Below are positions 1 through 5,608 of a DNA stretch of 6,781 bases, piece after piece. The position numbers and the translations under genes were made by a program. The stretch is from positions 1 through 6,781 of the forward strand of contig DLYJ01000043.1 of assembly GCA_003447785.1 (NCBI GenBank), in the 5' to 3' direction. The DNA comes from Treponema sp. (GTDB taxonomy: Bacteria > Spirochaetota > Spirochaetia > Treponematales > Treponemataceae). The notes beneath the pieces were generated by a model. That model saw only the letters and a program-made list of their open reading frames with translations. It searched no databases and was not told the DNA's origin. Numbering within the stretch: position 1 is the first letter of the stretch; each line of letters begins with the position of its first letter.

Positions 1-27
1 CTATTTGTTTCTTGGAATTTACAGTAG

Positions 28-57
28 TTGCTTTTTGCAAGTTGAATTTGTTACACT
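28..57 (+). promoter_or_regulatory. Possible promoter of the EamA transporter gene (weak)
   Basis: A TACACT hexamer at 52-57 resembles a -10 box (4 of 6 matches to TATAAT) and ends 5 bases before the ATG at 63. A poor -35 candidate, TTGCTT at 28-33, lies 18 bases upstream of it. No Shine-Dalgarno sequence is visible before the ATG, so transcription from this box would give an essentially leaderless message. Each element is weak on its own. The call rests partly on the same arrangement recurring before coaBC and oppC. Confidence 0.3.
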
Positions 58-62
58 TCATT

Positions 63-989
63 ATGTTTAAAAATTCAACCAAAACTCTCGGCATTCTTCT
101 GGCCGCAGTCACTATTTTTATCTGGGGAATCACCTTTGTCTGTACCAAATATCTTTTAAGAACCTTCAGTGCATTTGAAATTCTTATCGTTCGTTTTATT
201 ATCGCATATCTTGGACTCTGGCTCTTAAAACCAAAGGCACTCAAGCTGTTCCGCAAGAAAGATGAACTTCTTTTTATGGCAGCAGGACTTGCAGGTGTTA
301 CGGTTTATCAGTTTATGGAAAATACGGCAATAAGTTTTACAAGTCCGTCAAATGTAAGCATTATTGTTTCAATATGCCCGATGTTTACGGCGATTTTTGC
401 CCAGATCTGGCTCAGGGAAAAGCATCTGAGTATCTTTTTTAACATCGGATTTCTGATTGCAATAATTGGTATTGCACTGGTCAGTTTTAACGGGGCTGTA
501 GTTCTTCATTTGAGCCCGAAAGGAGACCTTTTGGCTCTTGCATCTGCCGTGAGCTGGGGTTTTTACAGTCTTTTTGTCAGTAAAATAAATAAGTCCGGTT
601 ACGACCCGATTTGTGCCACAAGGCGTGTATTTTTCTGGGCGCTGGTATTTATGATTCCTATAGCGCTTTATGGGGCCTTTATGGCAGGTCCGGACAGCTC
701 TGCATACATAAATACCGACCCCCTTCTAAATAAGGCGCGCTGGAGTGATTTTTACAACTATCTTAATCTGTTATTTCTGGGACTGGGTGCAAGTGCTTTT
801 GCCTTTGCAGTATGGAACAAGGTTTGTTCGATTATTGGTACGGTAACTGCAACTGTTGGAATTTACATGATTCCTGTAGTGACAATTATCTTTGCTTATT
901 TTGCCCTTGGCGAAAAAATTACTTTGATGGGAGCAATTGGCGCCCTTCTTACAATCGGTGGACTTTTAATAAGCGAAATCAGGAAGTAG
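63..989 (+). CDS. EamA/DMT-family inner-membrane transporter (putative metabolite or drug exporter)
   Basis: This 308-residue, highly hydrophobic protein has the size and pattern of the ten-helix drug/metabolite transporter superfamily (two EamA repeats). The first repeat begins at about residues 8-30 with a WGITFVCTKY segment, followed by the conserved helix containing FEILIVRF at 38-45. The second repeat starts near residue 154 (GDLLALASAVSWGFYSL) and ends with the typical LGEKITLMGAIGALLTIGG segment at about 282-300. A hydrophilic stretch at about 209-231 lies between helices of the second half. Family members export amino acids, nucleotides or other small metabolites, and the substrate cannot be read from the sequence. 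The ATG at 63 was chosen because an upstream in-frame TTG at 12 would add 17 residues of non-membrane leader with no ribosome site. The gene converges with oppF and overlaps its end by 11 bases. It is probably not functionally linked to the peptide transporter, being on the other strand. Confidence 0.87.
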   Translation: MFKNSTKTLGILLAAVTIFIWGITFVCTKYLLRTFSAFEILIVRFIIAYLGLWLLKPKALKLFRKKDELLFMAAGLAGVTVYQFMENTAISFTSPSNVSIIVSICPMFTAIFAQIWLREKHLSIFFNIGFLIAIIGIALVSFNGAVVLHLSPKGDLLALASAVSWGFYSLFVSKINKSGYDPICATRRVFFWALVFMIPIALYGAFMAGPDSSAYINTDPLLNKARWSDFYNYLNLLFLGLGASAFAFAVWNKVCSIIGTVTATVGIYMIPVVTIIFAYFALGEKITLMGAIGALLTIGGLLISEIRK

Positions 990-1767
990 GTTCGTTTAAG
1001 AGGCCTGCGGCGCTCAACAATTGTTTTGTGTACGGGTGCTGAGGGTTTTTGAGAATTTCTTCTGTTGTGCCTTCTTCAACGATTTGCCCGTGGTACATAA
1101 CTCCGATTCTGTCGGCCATGTAAGAAACAACGTTCAGGTTGTGGCTGATAAACAAAAATGTCAGTTTGAGTGACTTTTGCATGGATTTTAAGAGGTTTAA
1201 AATCTGTGCCTGAATCAAAACATCAAGAGCGCTTACACTTTCGTCACAGATGACAAATTCCGGACGCAAAATCATGGCTGTAGCGATTGCCACGCGCTGC
1301 CTCTGGCCTCCGGAAAGCTGGCTCGGGTATTTTTCAAGGGCATCCTGAGGAAGACCGATAAGGGTTCTGATTTCATTAACAAGCCGAATCTGCTCTTCTT
1401 TTGTGCCGATTTTGTGAATTTTGAGCGGTTCGCGGATGATATTTTTGATTTTATGCTTTGGATTGAGGGAAGAATATGGATCCTGAAAAACAATCTGAAG
1501 CTGTTTTCGGAAGGCTTTTAATTCTTTTCTGTTGAATTTTGAAATATCATTCTGCTTAAAAAGAACCGTTCCTGAAGTTGGGGTCAGTAAGGCAGAAATC
1601 ATTGAAGAAAGTGTTGATTTTCCGCAGCCTGACTCTCCCACCAGTCCGTAGCACTCTCCTTTATAGATTTTGAGGTTTACATTTTCTACAGCCCGGGTTT
1701 CTTTTTTTGAATCCGAAAAAGTTTTACACAGATTAACGCATTCAACGAGAGGAGTTTTAATTTTCAT
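979..1767 (-). CDS. oppF: Peptide ABC transporter ATP-binding protein, OppF/DppF-like
   Basis: One of the two cytoplasmic ATPases that would power the peptide importer. All ABC ATPase motifs are intact in 262 residues: Walker A GESGCGKST at 44-52, Q-loop glutamine 95 in VFQDPYSSLNP, signature LSGGQRQR at 151-158, Walker B FVICDE at 171-176 with catalytic Glu176, D-loop SALD near 179-182, and H-loop His209. The HPYTKQLL segment near 244-251 is typical of OppF/DppF, but the protein ends shortly after it. Family members are commonly about 300-330 residues and carry a C-terminal oligo_HPY extension with conserved cysteines, which is absent here. The start codon ATG at 1765-1767 lies inside the end of oppD (11-base overlap) and has a strong Shine-Dalgarno AGGGAGGT five bases upstream, suggesting translation coupled to oppD. 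The 3' end overlaps the convergent EamA gene. The Opp rather than Dpp or nickel label is inferred from motifs and gene order; the substrate is unknown. Confidence 0.93.
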   Translation of the reverse strand: MKIKTPLVECVNLCKTFSDSKKETRAVENVNLKIYKGECYGLVGESGCGKSTLSSMISALLTPTSGTVLFKQNDISKFNRKELKAFRKQLQIVFQDPYSSLNPKHKIKNIIREPLKIHKIGTKEEQIRLVNEIRTLIGLPQDALEKYPSQLSGGQRQRVAIATAMILRPEFVICDESVSALDVLIQAQILNLLKSMQKSLKLTFLFISHNLNVVSYMADRIGVMYHGQIVEEGTTEEILKNPQHPYTKQLLSAAGLLNEPTS

Positions 1768-2575
1768 GTGTTACCTCCCTTGTGCTGTGAAAAGACGGTT
1801 CATCAAAGAAGACGGGCAGTTTTTTACCTCGCTTTTGCGGTGTGGGAATTGAATTCAACAGGGCTCGGGTGTACGGATGTTTTGCGTTTTTGAATATATG
1901 ATCGGCAGTGCCGGATTCAACAATTCTGCCGTTGTACATAATGTAAATTCTGGAGCATATTCTTTTTACGATTGTAAAGTCGTGTGTAATTAAAAGAAGT
2001 GACATATTGAACCTTTTGTTCAGGTCATAGATGATTTTGATAATTTCATTCTGGGTTGAAACATCAAGTGCGGTTGTGGGTTCGTCGGCGATTAAAAGCT
2101 GGGGGTCAGTCATTAGGGCGGATGCAATCATGACCCGCTGGAGCATTCCGCCGGATAACTGGTGAGGGTATGAATTAAAAATGCGGTCAATGTCAGTTAA
2201 ACCGGTCAAAGAGGCAAGTTCTGCCGCCTTTTTGTATGCTTCTTCTTTTGAATAACCTTTTATAAGAGCTGATTCCTGGATTTGTTTTCCGATTTTAATG
2301 AGGGGGTTAAGGCTCGTCATGGGCTCCTGGAAAATAACTGATTTTGTGGTGCCGTTAAAAGTAATTGTCCCAGAGGTTTTTCTGGCAGATTCAGGCAGTA
2401 AATCTAGAATACTTAAGGAAGTAACTGTCTTTCCTGAACCTGATTCTCCCACAAGGGCAATGAATTCACCTTTTTCGATTGAAAGGGAAACATTGTCCAC
2501 AGCCTTAAAACTTTTTCCTGATTCGCCGGGTGAGTCAAATTCAACTGTAAGGTTTTTAACTTCTAGGAGGCTCAT
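1757..2575 (-). CDS. oppD: Peptide ABC transporter ATP-binding protein, OppD/DppD-like, with short Walker A to Q-loop segment
   Basis: Partner ATPase of OppF in the peptide importer, acting at the cytoplasmic face of the membrane. The 272-residue protein shows Walker A GESGSGKT at 43-50, Q-loop Gln83 in [11 protein letters not shown], signature [12 protein letters not shown] at 140-151 (the LSGGM form is typical of OppD), Walker B LLIADE at 160-165 with Glu165, D-loop TALD, and H-loop His198. Two oddities are visible. The segment from the SGT turn (68-70) to the Q-loop glutamine is 15 residues shorter than the same segment in the neighbouring OppF. The C-terminus after HPYTRALL (233-240) has no cysteine and lacks the usual cysteine-containing oligo_HPY tail. 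The start ATG overlaps the oppC stop as ATGA and is preceded by GGAGGT at a 9-base spacing. The last 11 bases overlap oppF. All catalytic residues are present, so an active enzyme is expected. Confidence 0.93.
   Translation of the reverse strand: MSLLEVKNLTVEFDSPGESGKSFKAVDNVSLSIEKGEFIALVGESGSGKTVTSLSILDLLPESARKTSGTITFNGTTKSVIFQEPMTSLNPLIKIGKQIQESALIKGYSKEEAYKKAAELASLTGLTDIDRIFNSYPHQLSGGMLQRVMIASALMTDPQLLIADEPTTALDVSTQNEIIKIIYDLNKRFNMSLLLITHDFTIVKRICSRIYIMYNGRIVESGTADHIFKNAKHPYTRALLNSIPTPQKRGKKLPVFFDEPSFHSTREVTHEN
1773..1780 (-). promoter_or_regulatory. Strong Shine-Dalgarno site of oppF
   Basis: On the minus strand this reads AGGGAGGT, five bases before the oppF ATG. It lies entirely inside the last codons of oppD. 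It fixes the oppF start and supports translational coupling of the two ATPases. Confidence 0.8.
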
Positions 2576-3393
2576 TTGTTGTTTACCTCCGAAATTCCGT
2601 CTCCGATGAGATTAAAACTTAAAACAAGAATAATCAGAAAAACTGCAGGAAAAATAACTCCGGAAGGGTTTCTGAAGATGTATTGCTGGGCATCATTTAA
2701 CATTCTGCCAAAACTTGGATGGGGAGGCTGTACACCGAGCCCGAGGTAACTCAGGCCGGATTCACTCAAAATTGACATTGAAAAGGACAGGGTGGCAGTT
2801 ACGATGAGTTCCGGGACAATGTTTGGCAGAATATGAATAAACATTATGCGTAAATCAGAGGCCCCTCTGGATTTTGCGCCCCTTACAAAGGTTGAATTTT
2901 TATATTTGATAAAACCGGAGCGTGTGATTCTTGTAAAGCGTGGAATGCTCATCAGGCAGAGTGCAAGAATTGTGACATAAATATTTGGATTAAAAACAGC
3001 GACCAGCATGAGGGCAAGAAGAATACCGGGAAATGCCATCTGCGTACTTACAAACTTCATGATGATTGTGTCGGCAGGTCCGCCAAAATAGCCGGAAAAT
3101 GAACCTAAAAGTCCGCCGGTGATAAGGCCGAAAACCATTACAACAAGACCGATTAAAAGTGAGATGCGGATTCCCACCATGATGCGGGAAAGAACGTCGC
3201 GGCCAAGGTTATCTGTGCCCAAAAGATGGGTTAATGAAGGCCCCTGCAGTTTTGAATTAACGTCAATCTGGCTCGAATCAAACGGAAGGTAAAAAAAGCC
3301 TGTAATCATCAGAAGGAGAATGAGGCCTAAAAGAATTGAGCCAGCGAGGATTTTTTTATTTTTGAAATATGAATGCAATTCAATTGAAAACAC
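2572..3393 (-). CDS. oppC: Peptide ABC transporter permease, OppC/DppC-like
   Basis: One of the two integral-membrane subunits forming the translocation path of the peptide importer. In 273 residues it has an N-terminal membrane segment (about 14-36) and the OppC/DppC hallmark HLLGTDNLGRDVLSR at 56-70. Several further hydrophobic helices follow, then the EAA-type cytoplasmic coupling loop FVRGAKSRGASD at 169-180, which contacts an ATPase subunit. The conserved ESGLSYLGLGVQPPHPSFGR lies at 211-230, and a last membrane helix (about 246-268) ends in FNLIGDGISE. The usual DPR-type tail after this point is missing, and the stop codon overlaps the oppD start by four bases. The start is a GTG at 3391-3393. 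No ATG lies nearby in frame upstream of the first membrane helix, and no Shine-Dalgarno sequence is visible, but a TATAAT box ends five bases before it. oppC is the first gene of the oppCDF block and is separated from oppB by the oppositely oriented coaBC. Confidence 0.92.
   Translation of the reverse strand: MFSIELHSYFKNKKILAGSILLGLILLLMITGFFYLPFDSSQIDVNSKLQGPSLTHLLGTDNLGRDVLSRIMVGIRISLLIGLVVMVFGLITGGLLGSFSGYFGGPADTIIMKFVSTQMAFPGILLALMLVAVFNPNIYVTILALCLMSIPRFTRITRSGFIKYKNSTFVRGAKSRGASDLRIMFIHILPNIVPELIVTATLSFSMSILSESGLSYLGLGVQPPHPSFGRMLNDAQQYIFRNPSGVIFPAVFLIILVLSFNLIGDGISEVNNK
2585..2590 (-). promoter_or_regulatory. Strong Shine-Dalgarno site of oppD
   Basis: On the minus strand this reads GGAGGT, nine bases before the oppD ATG, within the final codons of oppC. 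Together with the ATGA start/stop overlap it supports coupled translation of oppC and oppD. It also contrasts with the lack of any such site before oppC. Confidence 0.8.
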
Positions 3394-3398
3394 GTTTT

Positions 3399-3427
3399 AT
3401 TATATAACTTTAAGGGCTTTATGGTAA
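3399..3427 (-). promoter_or_regulatory. Candidate sigma70-type promoter for oppCDF
   Basis: On the minus strand a perfect TATAAT (3404 to 3399) lies 17 bases downstream of TTACCA (3427 to 3422), which matches 4 of 6 bases of the -35 consensus. The -10 box ends five bases before the oppC GTG. Transcription would therefore start at or within a base or two of the start codon, giving a leaderless message. A promoter here would let oppCDF be expressed separately from oppAB. The call is from consensus matching only, in AT-rich DNA. Confidence 0.5.
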
Positions 3428-3438
3428 TTACTATTGCC

Positions 3439-3467
3439 TTGACGAGTACTGTTAAAAATAATAATTT
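3439..3467 (+). promoter_or_regulatory. Candidate promoter for coaBC
   Basis: TTGACG at 3439-3444 matches 5 of 6 bases of the -35 consensus. Seventeen bases further on is TAATTT at 3462-3467, a poor -10 (3 of 6) that nevertheless fits TANNNT and ends six bases before the ATG. An alternative pairing is TTGCCT at 3434-3439 with AATAAT at 3457-3462 (4 of 6 and 5 of 6, also 17 bases apart). No Shine-Dalgarno sequence precedes the ATG. This promoter stands back-to-back with the oppC promoter; their -35 boxes are only about 6-11 bases apart. Confidence 0.45.
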
Positions 3468-3473
3468 AAACTC

Positions 3474-4670
3474 ATGCTTAAAGGAAAAACCGTAGTTCTT
3501 GGTGTAACAGGCAGTATCGCCGCTTATAAAGCCGCTTCTCTCGTAAGTCTTCTGGTAAAAAATCATGCTGATGTTCATGTAATTATGACTAAAAATGCAT
3601 TGAATTTTATCAATCCCATAACATTTGAAACTCTGACAAAAAATAAATGTCTGGTGGATACTTTTGACCGTAATTTTGAATTCAAGGTTGAACATGTATC
3701 CCTTGCAAAAGCAGCAGATATCTTTGTCATTGCTCCGGCTACAGCAAATGTGATTGCAAAGGCAGTACACGGGATTGCTGATGATATGCTTACTACAACT
3801 TTCCTTGCAGCAAAATGCCCCAAACTGATTTGTCCCGCAATGAACACCGCGATGTATGAAAATCCGGTTACTCAGGACAATATCCGGCTCTGCAATAAAT
3901 ATGGCTATAAACTTGTTGAACCGGTAGAGGGTCTCCTTGCCTGCGGTGATGTTGGCCGTGGCAAAATGAGCGAACCGGAAGAGATTTTTGAACATATTTG
4001 CCTTGAAATTTGCCGTAAAAAGGACTTAATGGGCAAAAAAATCCTCGTAACTGCAGGTCCAACACAGGAAGCAATTGATCCTGTCCGATATGTAACAAAC
4101 CACTCTACGGGAAAAATGGGCTATGCGGTTGCAAAAGTGGCTGCACAGAGGGGGGCGGATGTAACGCTTGTCAGCGGACCGGTTCAATTAAAAAAGCCCG
4201 CCGGAGTTAAGCTCGTAAACATTAAAAGCGCAAAAGAGATGTTTGACGCGGTAAAGGCCGAATTTGACGGCTGCGACATTGTAATCAAGGCTGCGGCTGT
4301 GGCTGATTATCGTCCAAAAAATGTTTCAGGCGAAAAAATCAAGAAAACTGACACTTCACTTGCGCTGGAAATGGAAAAAACTGACGATATCCTCAAATAT
4401 CTGGGTCAGAATAAAAAGAAGCAGTTTCTGTGCGGATTCAGCATGGAAACAGAGAACATGGTTGAAAATTCACGGGCAAAACTTGATAAAAAGAATCTGG
4501 ATATGATTGTTGCCAATAACCTGAAGGTCAGCGGTGCAGGTTTTGGAACGGATACGAATATCGTTACAATAATTACAAAAGATAAAGAAGTTGAACTTCC
4601 GAAGATGTACAAAGAAGAAGTTGCTGATGAACTTTTAAATTTAATTTCTGGTGCGCGGGTCAACGACTGA
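3474..4670 (+). CDS. coaBC: Bifunctional phosphopantothenoylcysteine decarboxylase / phosphopantothenate-cysteine ligase (CoaBC, Dfp)
   Basis: This cytoplasmic enzyme catalyses two consecutive steps of coenzyme A synthesis: joining cysteine to 4'-phosphopantothenate (CoaB), then FMN-dependent decarboxylation to 4'-phosphopantetheine (CoaC). The 398-residue length is that of the full fusion. The CoaC domain (about 1-185) shows LGVTGSIAAYKA at 9-20 for FMN binding, the active-site His74 in EHVSLA, PAMNTAMYENP at 121-131, and the flap cysteine Cys157 in GLLACGDVGRGKM. The CoaB domain (about 187-398) shows ILVTAGPTQEAIDPVRYVTN at 190-209, with Asn209 before HSTGKMG, then AAAVADYRP at 273-281 and the KIKK lysine cluster at 288-291. 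All these residues match established family motifs, so the enzyme looks intact. The ATG at 3474 gives the normal family N-terminus. The gene lies in the opposite direction between oppB and oppC. It overlaps the end of oppB by 30 bases and has no CoA-pathway neighbours in view. Confidence 0.97.
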   Translation: MLKGKTVVLGVTGSIAAYKAASLVSLLVKNHADVHVIMTKNALNFINPITFETLTKNKCLVDTFDRNFEFKVEHVSLAKAADIFVIAPATANVIAKAVHGIADDMLTTTFLAAKCPKLICPAMNTAMYENPVTQDNIRLCNKYGYKLVEPVEGLLACGDVGRGKMSEPEEIFEHICLEICRKKDLMGKKILVTAGPTQEAIDPVRYVTNHSTGKMGYAVAKVAAQRGADVTLVSGPVQLKKPAGVKLVNIKSAKEMFDAVKAEFDGCDIVIKAAAVADYRPKNVSGEKIKKTDTSLALEMEKTDDILKYLGQNKKKQFLCGFSMETENMVENSRAKLDKKNLDMIVANNLKVSGAGFGTDTNIVTIITKDKEVELPKMYKEEVADELLNLISGARVND

Positions 4671-5555
4671 ATATAAAATATCTACCGCAAAGTTACAGAA
4701 CAAAGTAATGGCTGCAAGGTAGAGGGTCAAGCCCTGTAATAAAGGAAAATCCCTGGAAGAAATCGAAGTAACGATAAGTTTTCCTATTCCGGGGAGTGAA
4801 AATACGTTTTCTACAATTATGCTCCCGCCAAAGATGTCTGTGGCAATCAGTCCAAGGGTTGTAATCGACGGAATGATTGCATTGCGCAAAATGTGGCGGT
4901 AAATTATCTGAGTTTCAGTAAGGCCCTTGCTGCGGGCAGTTCTTACATAATCCTTTTTATATTCATCATCAACAGAGGTTTTAATGTATCTTGCAAGTAT
5001 TGCACTTGAACCAAGGGAGAGTGAGAGGGCAGGCAGGATAAACGAACTGAACCCGCTTACTCCAATACTTGGTAAAAGCCTTAACAGCACTGTAAAAAAT
5101 AGAATTAAAAGAAGAGCCGTACAAAAGGACGGAATGCTGATAAATATCTGATCTATGTAAAAAAGCGGCTTTAAATAGGGATTTTTCCGTGAAATTGCGA
5201 AAAAAAGTCCCAGAAATAAGCCTAATCCGATAGAAAAGAGAAGGGAAAGTCCAGCCAGTACTGCTGTGGTTTTTACACGTTCAAGGATGATGGAAGTAAC
5301 ACTCTGACCGTATTTATAGGATTTTCCAAGATTGCCGGAAAAGACCCCCTTAACCCATTTGATATATCTCTGGTAAAGGGGTCTGTCCAGCTGGAGCTCC
5401 TGTTCAAGGGCTGCAATCTGGGCATCCTCTGCTTCAGGGCCGAGGATGGTGAGTGCAGGGTTACCAGGCAGGAGCTGGAATGTAAGAAAAGTTACTACGG
5501 AAACCAGAATGAGAGTAGTTATAAAATCTATAAACTTCTTGATGTAGTAAAACAT
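4641..5555 (-). CDS. oppB: Peptide ABC transporter permease, OppB/DppB-like
   Basis: The second integral-membrane subunit of the peptide importer, expected to pair with OppC. In 304 residues it has the usual OppB plan. The first membrane helix (about 9-29) ends in FQLLPGNPA, followed by a periplasmic segment with LDRPLYQRYIKWVKGVFSGN at 56-75 and LGKS, typical of OppB/DppB. Further helices lie at about 97-121, 131-160 and 171-190. The EAA coupling loop begins YVRTARSKGLTETQIIYRHI at 203-222, and the C-terminus has VENVFSLPGIGKL at 248-260 and the closing VVDPRTRN. The length and both ends look complete. The ATG at 5553-5555 follows oppA by 47 bases that contain an inverted repeat, and a weak GGA lies nine bases upstream. 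Its stop codon lies within the last 30 bases of coaBC on the other strand. It is separated from its natural partner oppC by that gene. Confidence 0.94.
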   Translation of the reverse strand: MFYYIKKFIDFITTLILVSVVTFLTFQLLPGNPALTILGPEAEDAQIAALEQELQLDRPLYQRYIKWVKGVFSGNLGKSYKYGQSVTSIILERVKTTAVLAGLSLLFSIGLGLFLGLFFAISRKNPYLKPLFYIDQIFISIPSFCTALLLILFFTVLLRLLPSIGVSGFSSFILPALSLSLGSSAILARYIKTSVDDEYKKDYVRTARSKGLTETQIIYRHILRNAIIPSITTLGLIATDIFGGSIIVENVFSLPGIGKLIVTSISSRDFPLLQGLTLYLAAITLFCNFAVDILYSVVDPRTRN

Positions 5556-5568
5556 AGCAGCTTTTCCG

Positions 5569-5608
5569 GACTAACTAACGATAGTTTACTTACGACTGTT
5601 CGTTAGTC
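5569..5608 (-). repeat. Inverted repeat in the oppA-oppB junction (possible mRNA hairpin or operator)
   Basis: On the minus strand GACTAACGA (5608-5600), which includes the oppA stop codon TAA, faces TCGTTAGTTAGTC (5581-5569). Eight base pairs form without a gap (5574-5581 with 5600-5607) around an 18-base loop. If one copy of the tandem TTAGTTAG is looped out, the arms match over nine bases. The stem is only moderately GC-rich and no run of T follows it, so it does not look like a Rho-independent terminator. A role in protecting the oppA message, in lowering oppB translation relative to oppA, or as a regulator site is possible but unproven. Confidence 0.5.

Noticed and set aside
12..62. Upstream TTG start extending the EamA protein by 17 residues
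   Set aside because: There is no ribosome site, the added residues do not fit the start of the first membrane segment, and the ATG at 63 gives a normal family length.
1000..1030. Possible Rho-independent terminator for the EamA gene (GAGGCC-TGC-GGCGCTC hairpin followed by TTGTTTTG)
   Set aside because: The stem has a bulge and a three-base loop, the T-rich stretch is several bases away and interrupted, and the sequence is explained as the 3' end of oppF.
3327..3995. 222-codon open frame on the minus strand, antisense to the 5' half of coaBC and overlapping the oppC start
   Set aside because: It is the shadow of a well-supported coaBC frame. It is rich in scattered Cys, Phe and Ile without any domain pattern and has no ribosome site or recognisable family.
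4622..4640. AAGTT...AACTT inverted repeat near the end of coaBC as a terminator
   Set aside because: The five-base AT-rich stem is too weak, it lies inside both coding sequences or at the oppB stop, and no convincing T-run follows on either strand.
3394..4670. coaBC as cargo of a mobile element inserted in the opp operon
   Set aside because: No transposase, terminal inverted repeats or target-site duplication are visible at either junction, and the 30-base coding overlap with oppB argues against a simple recent insertion.
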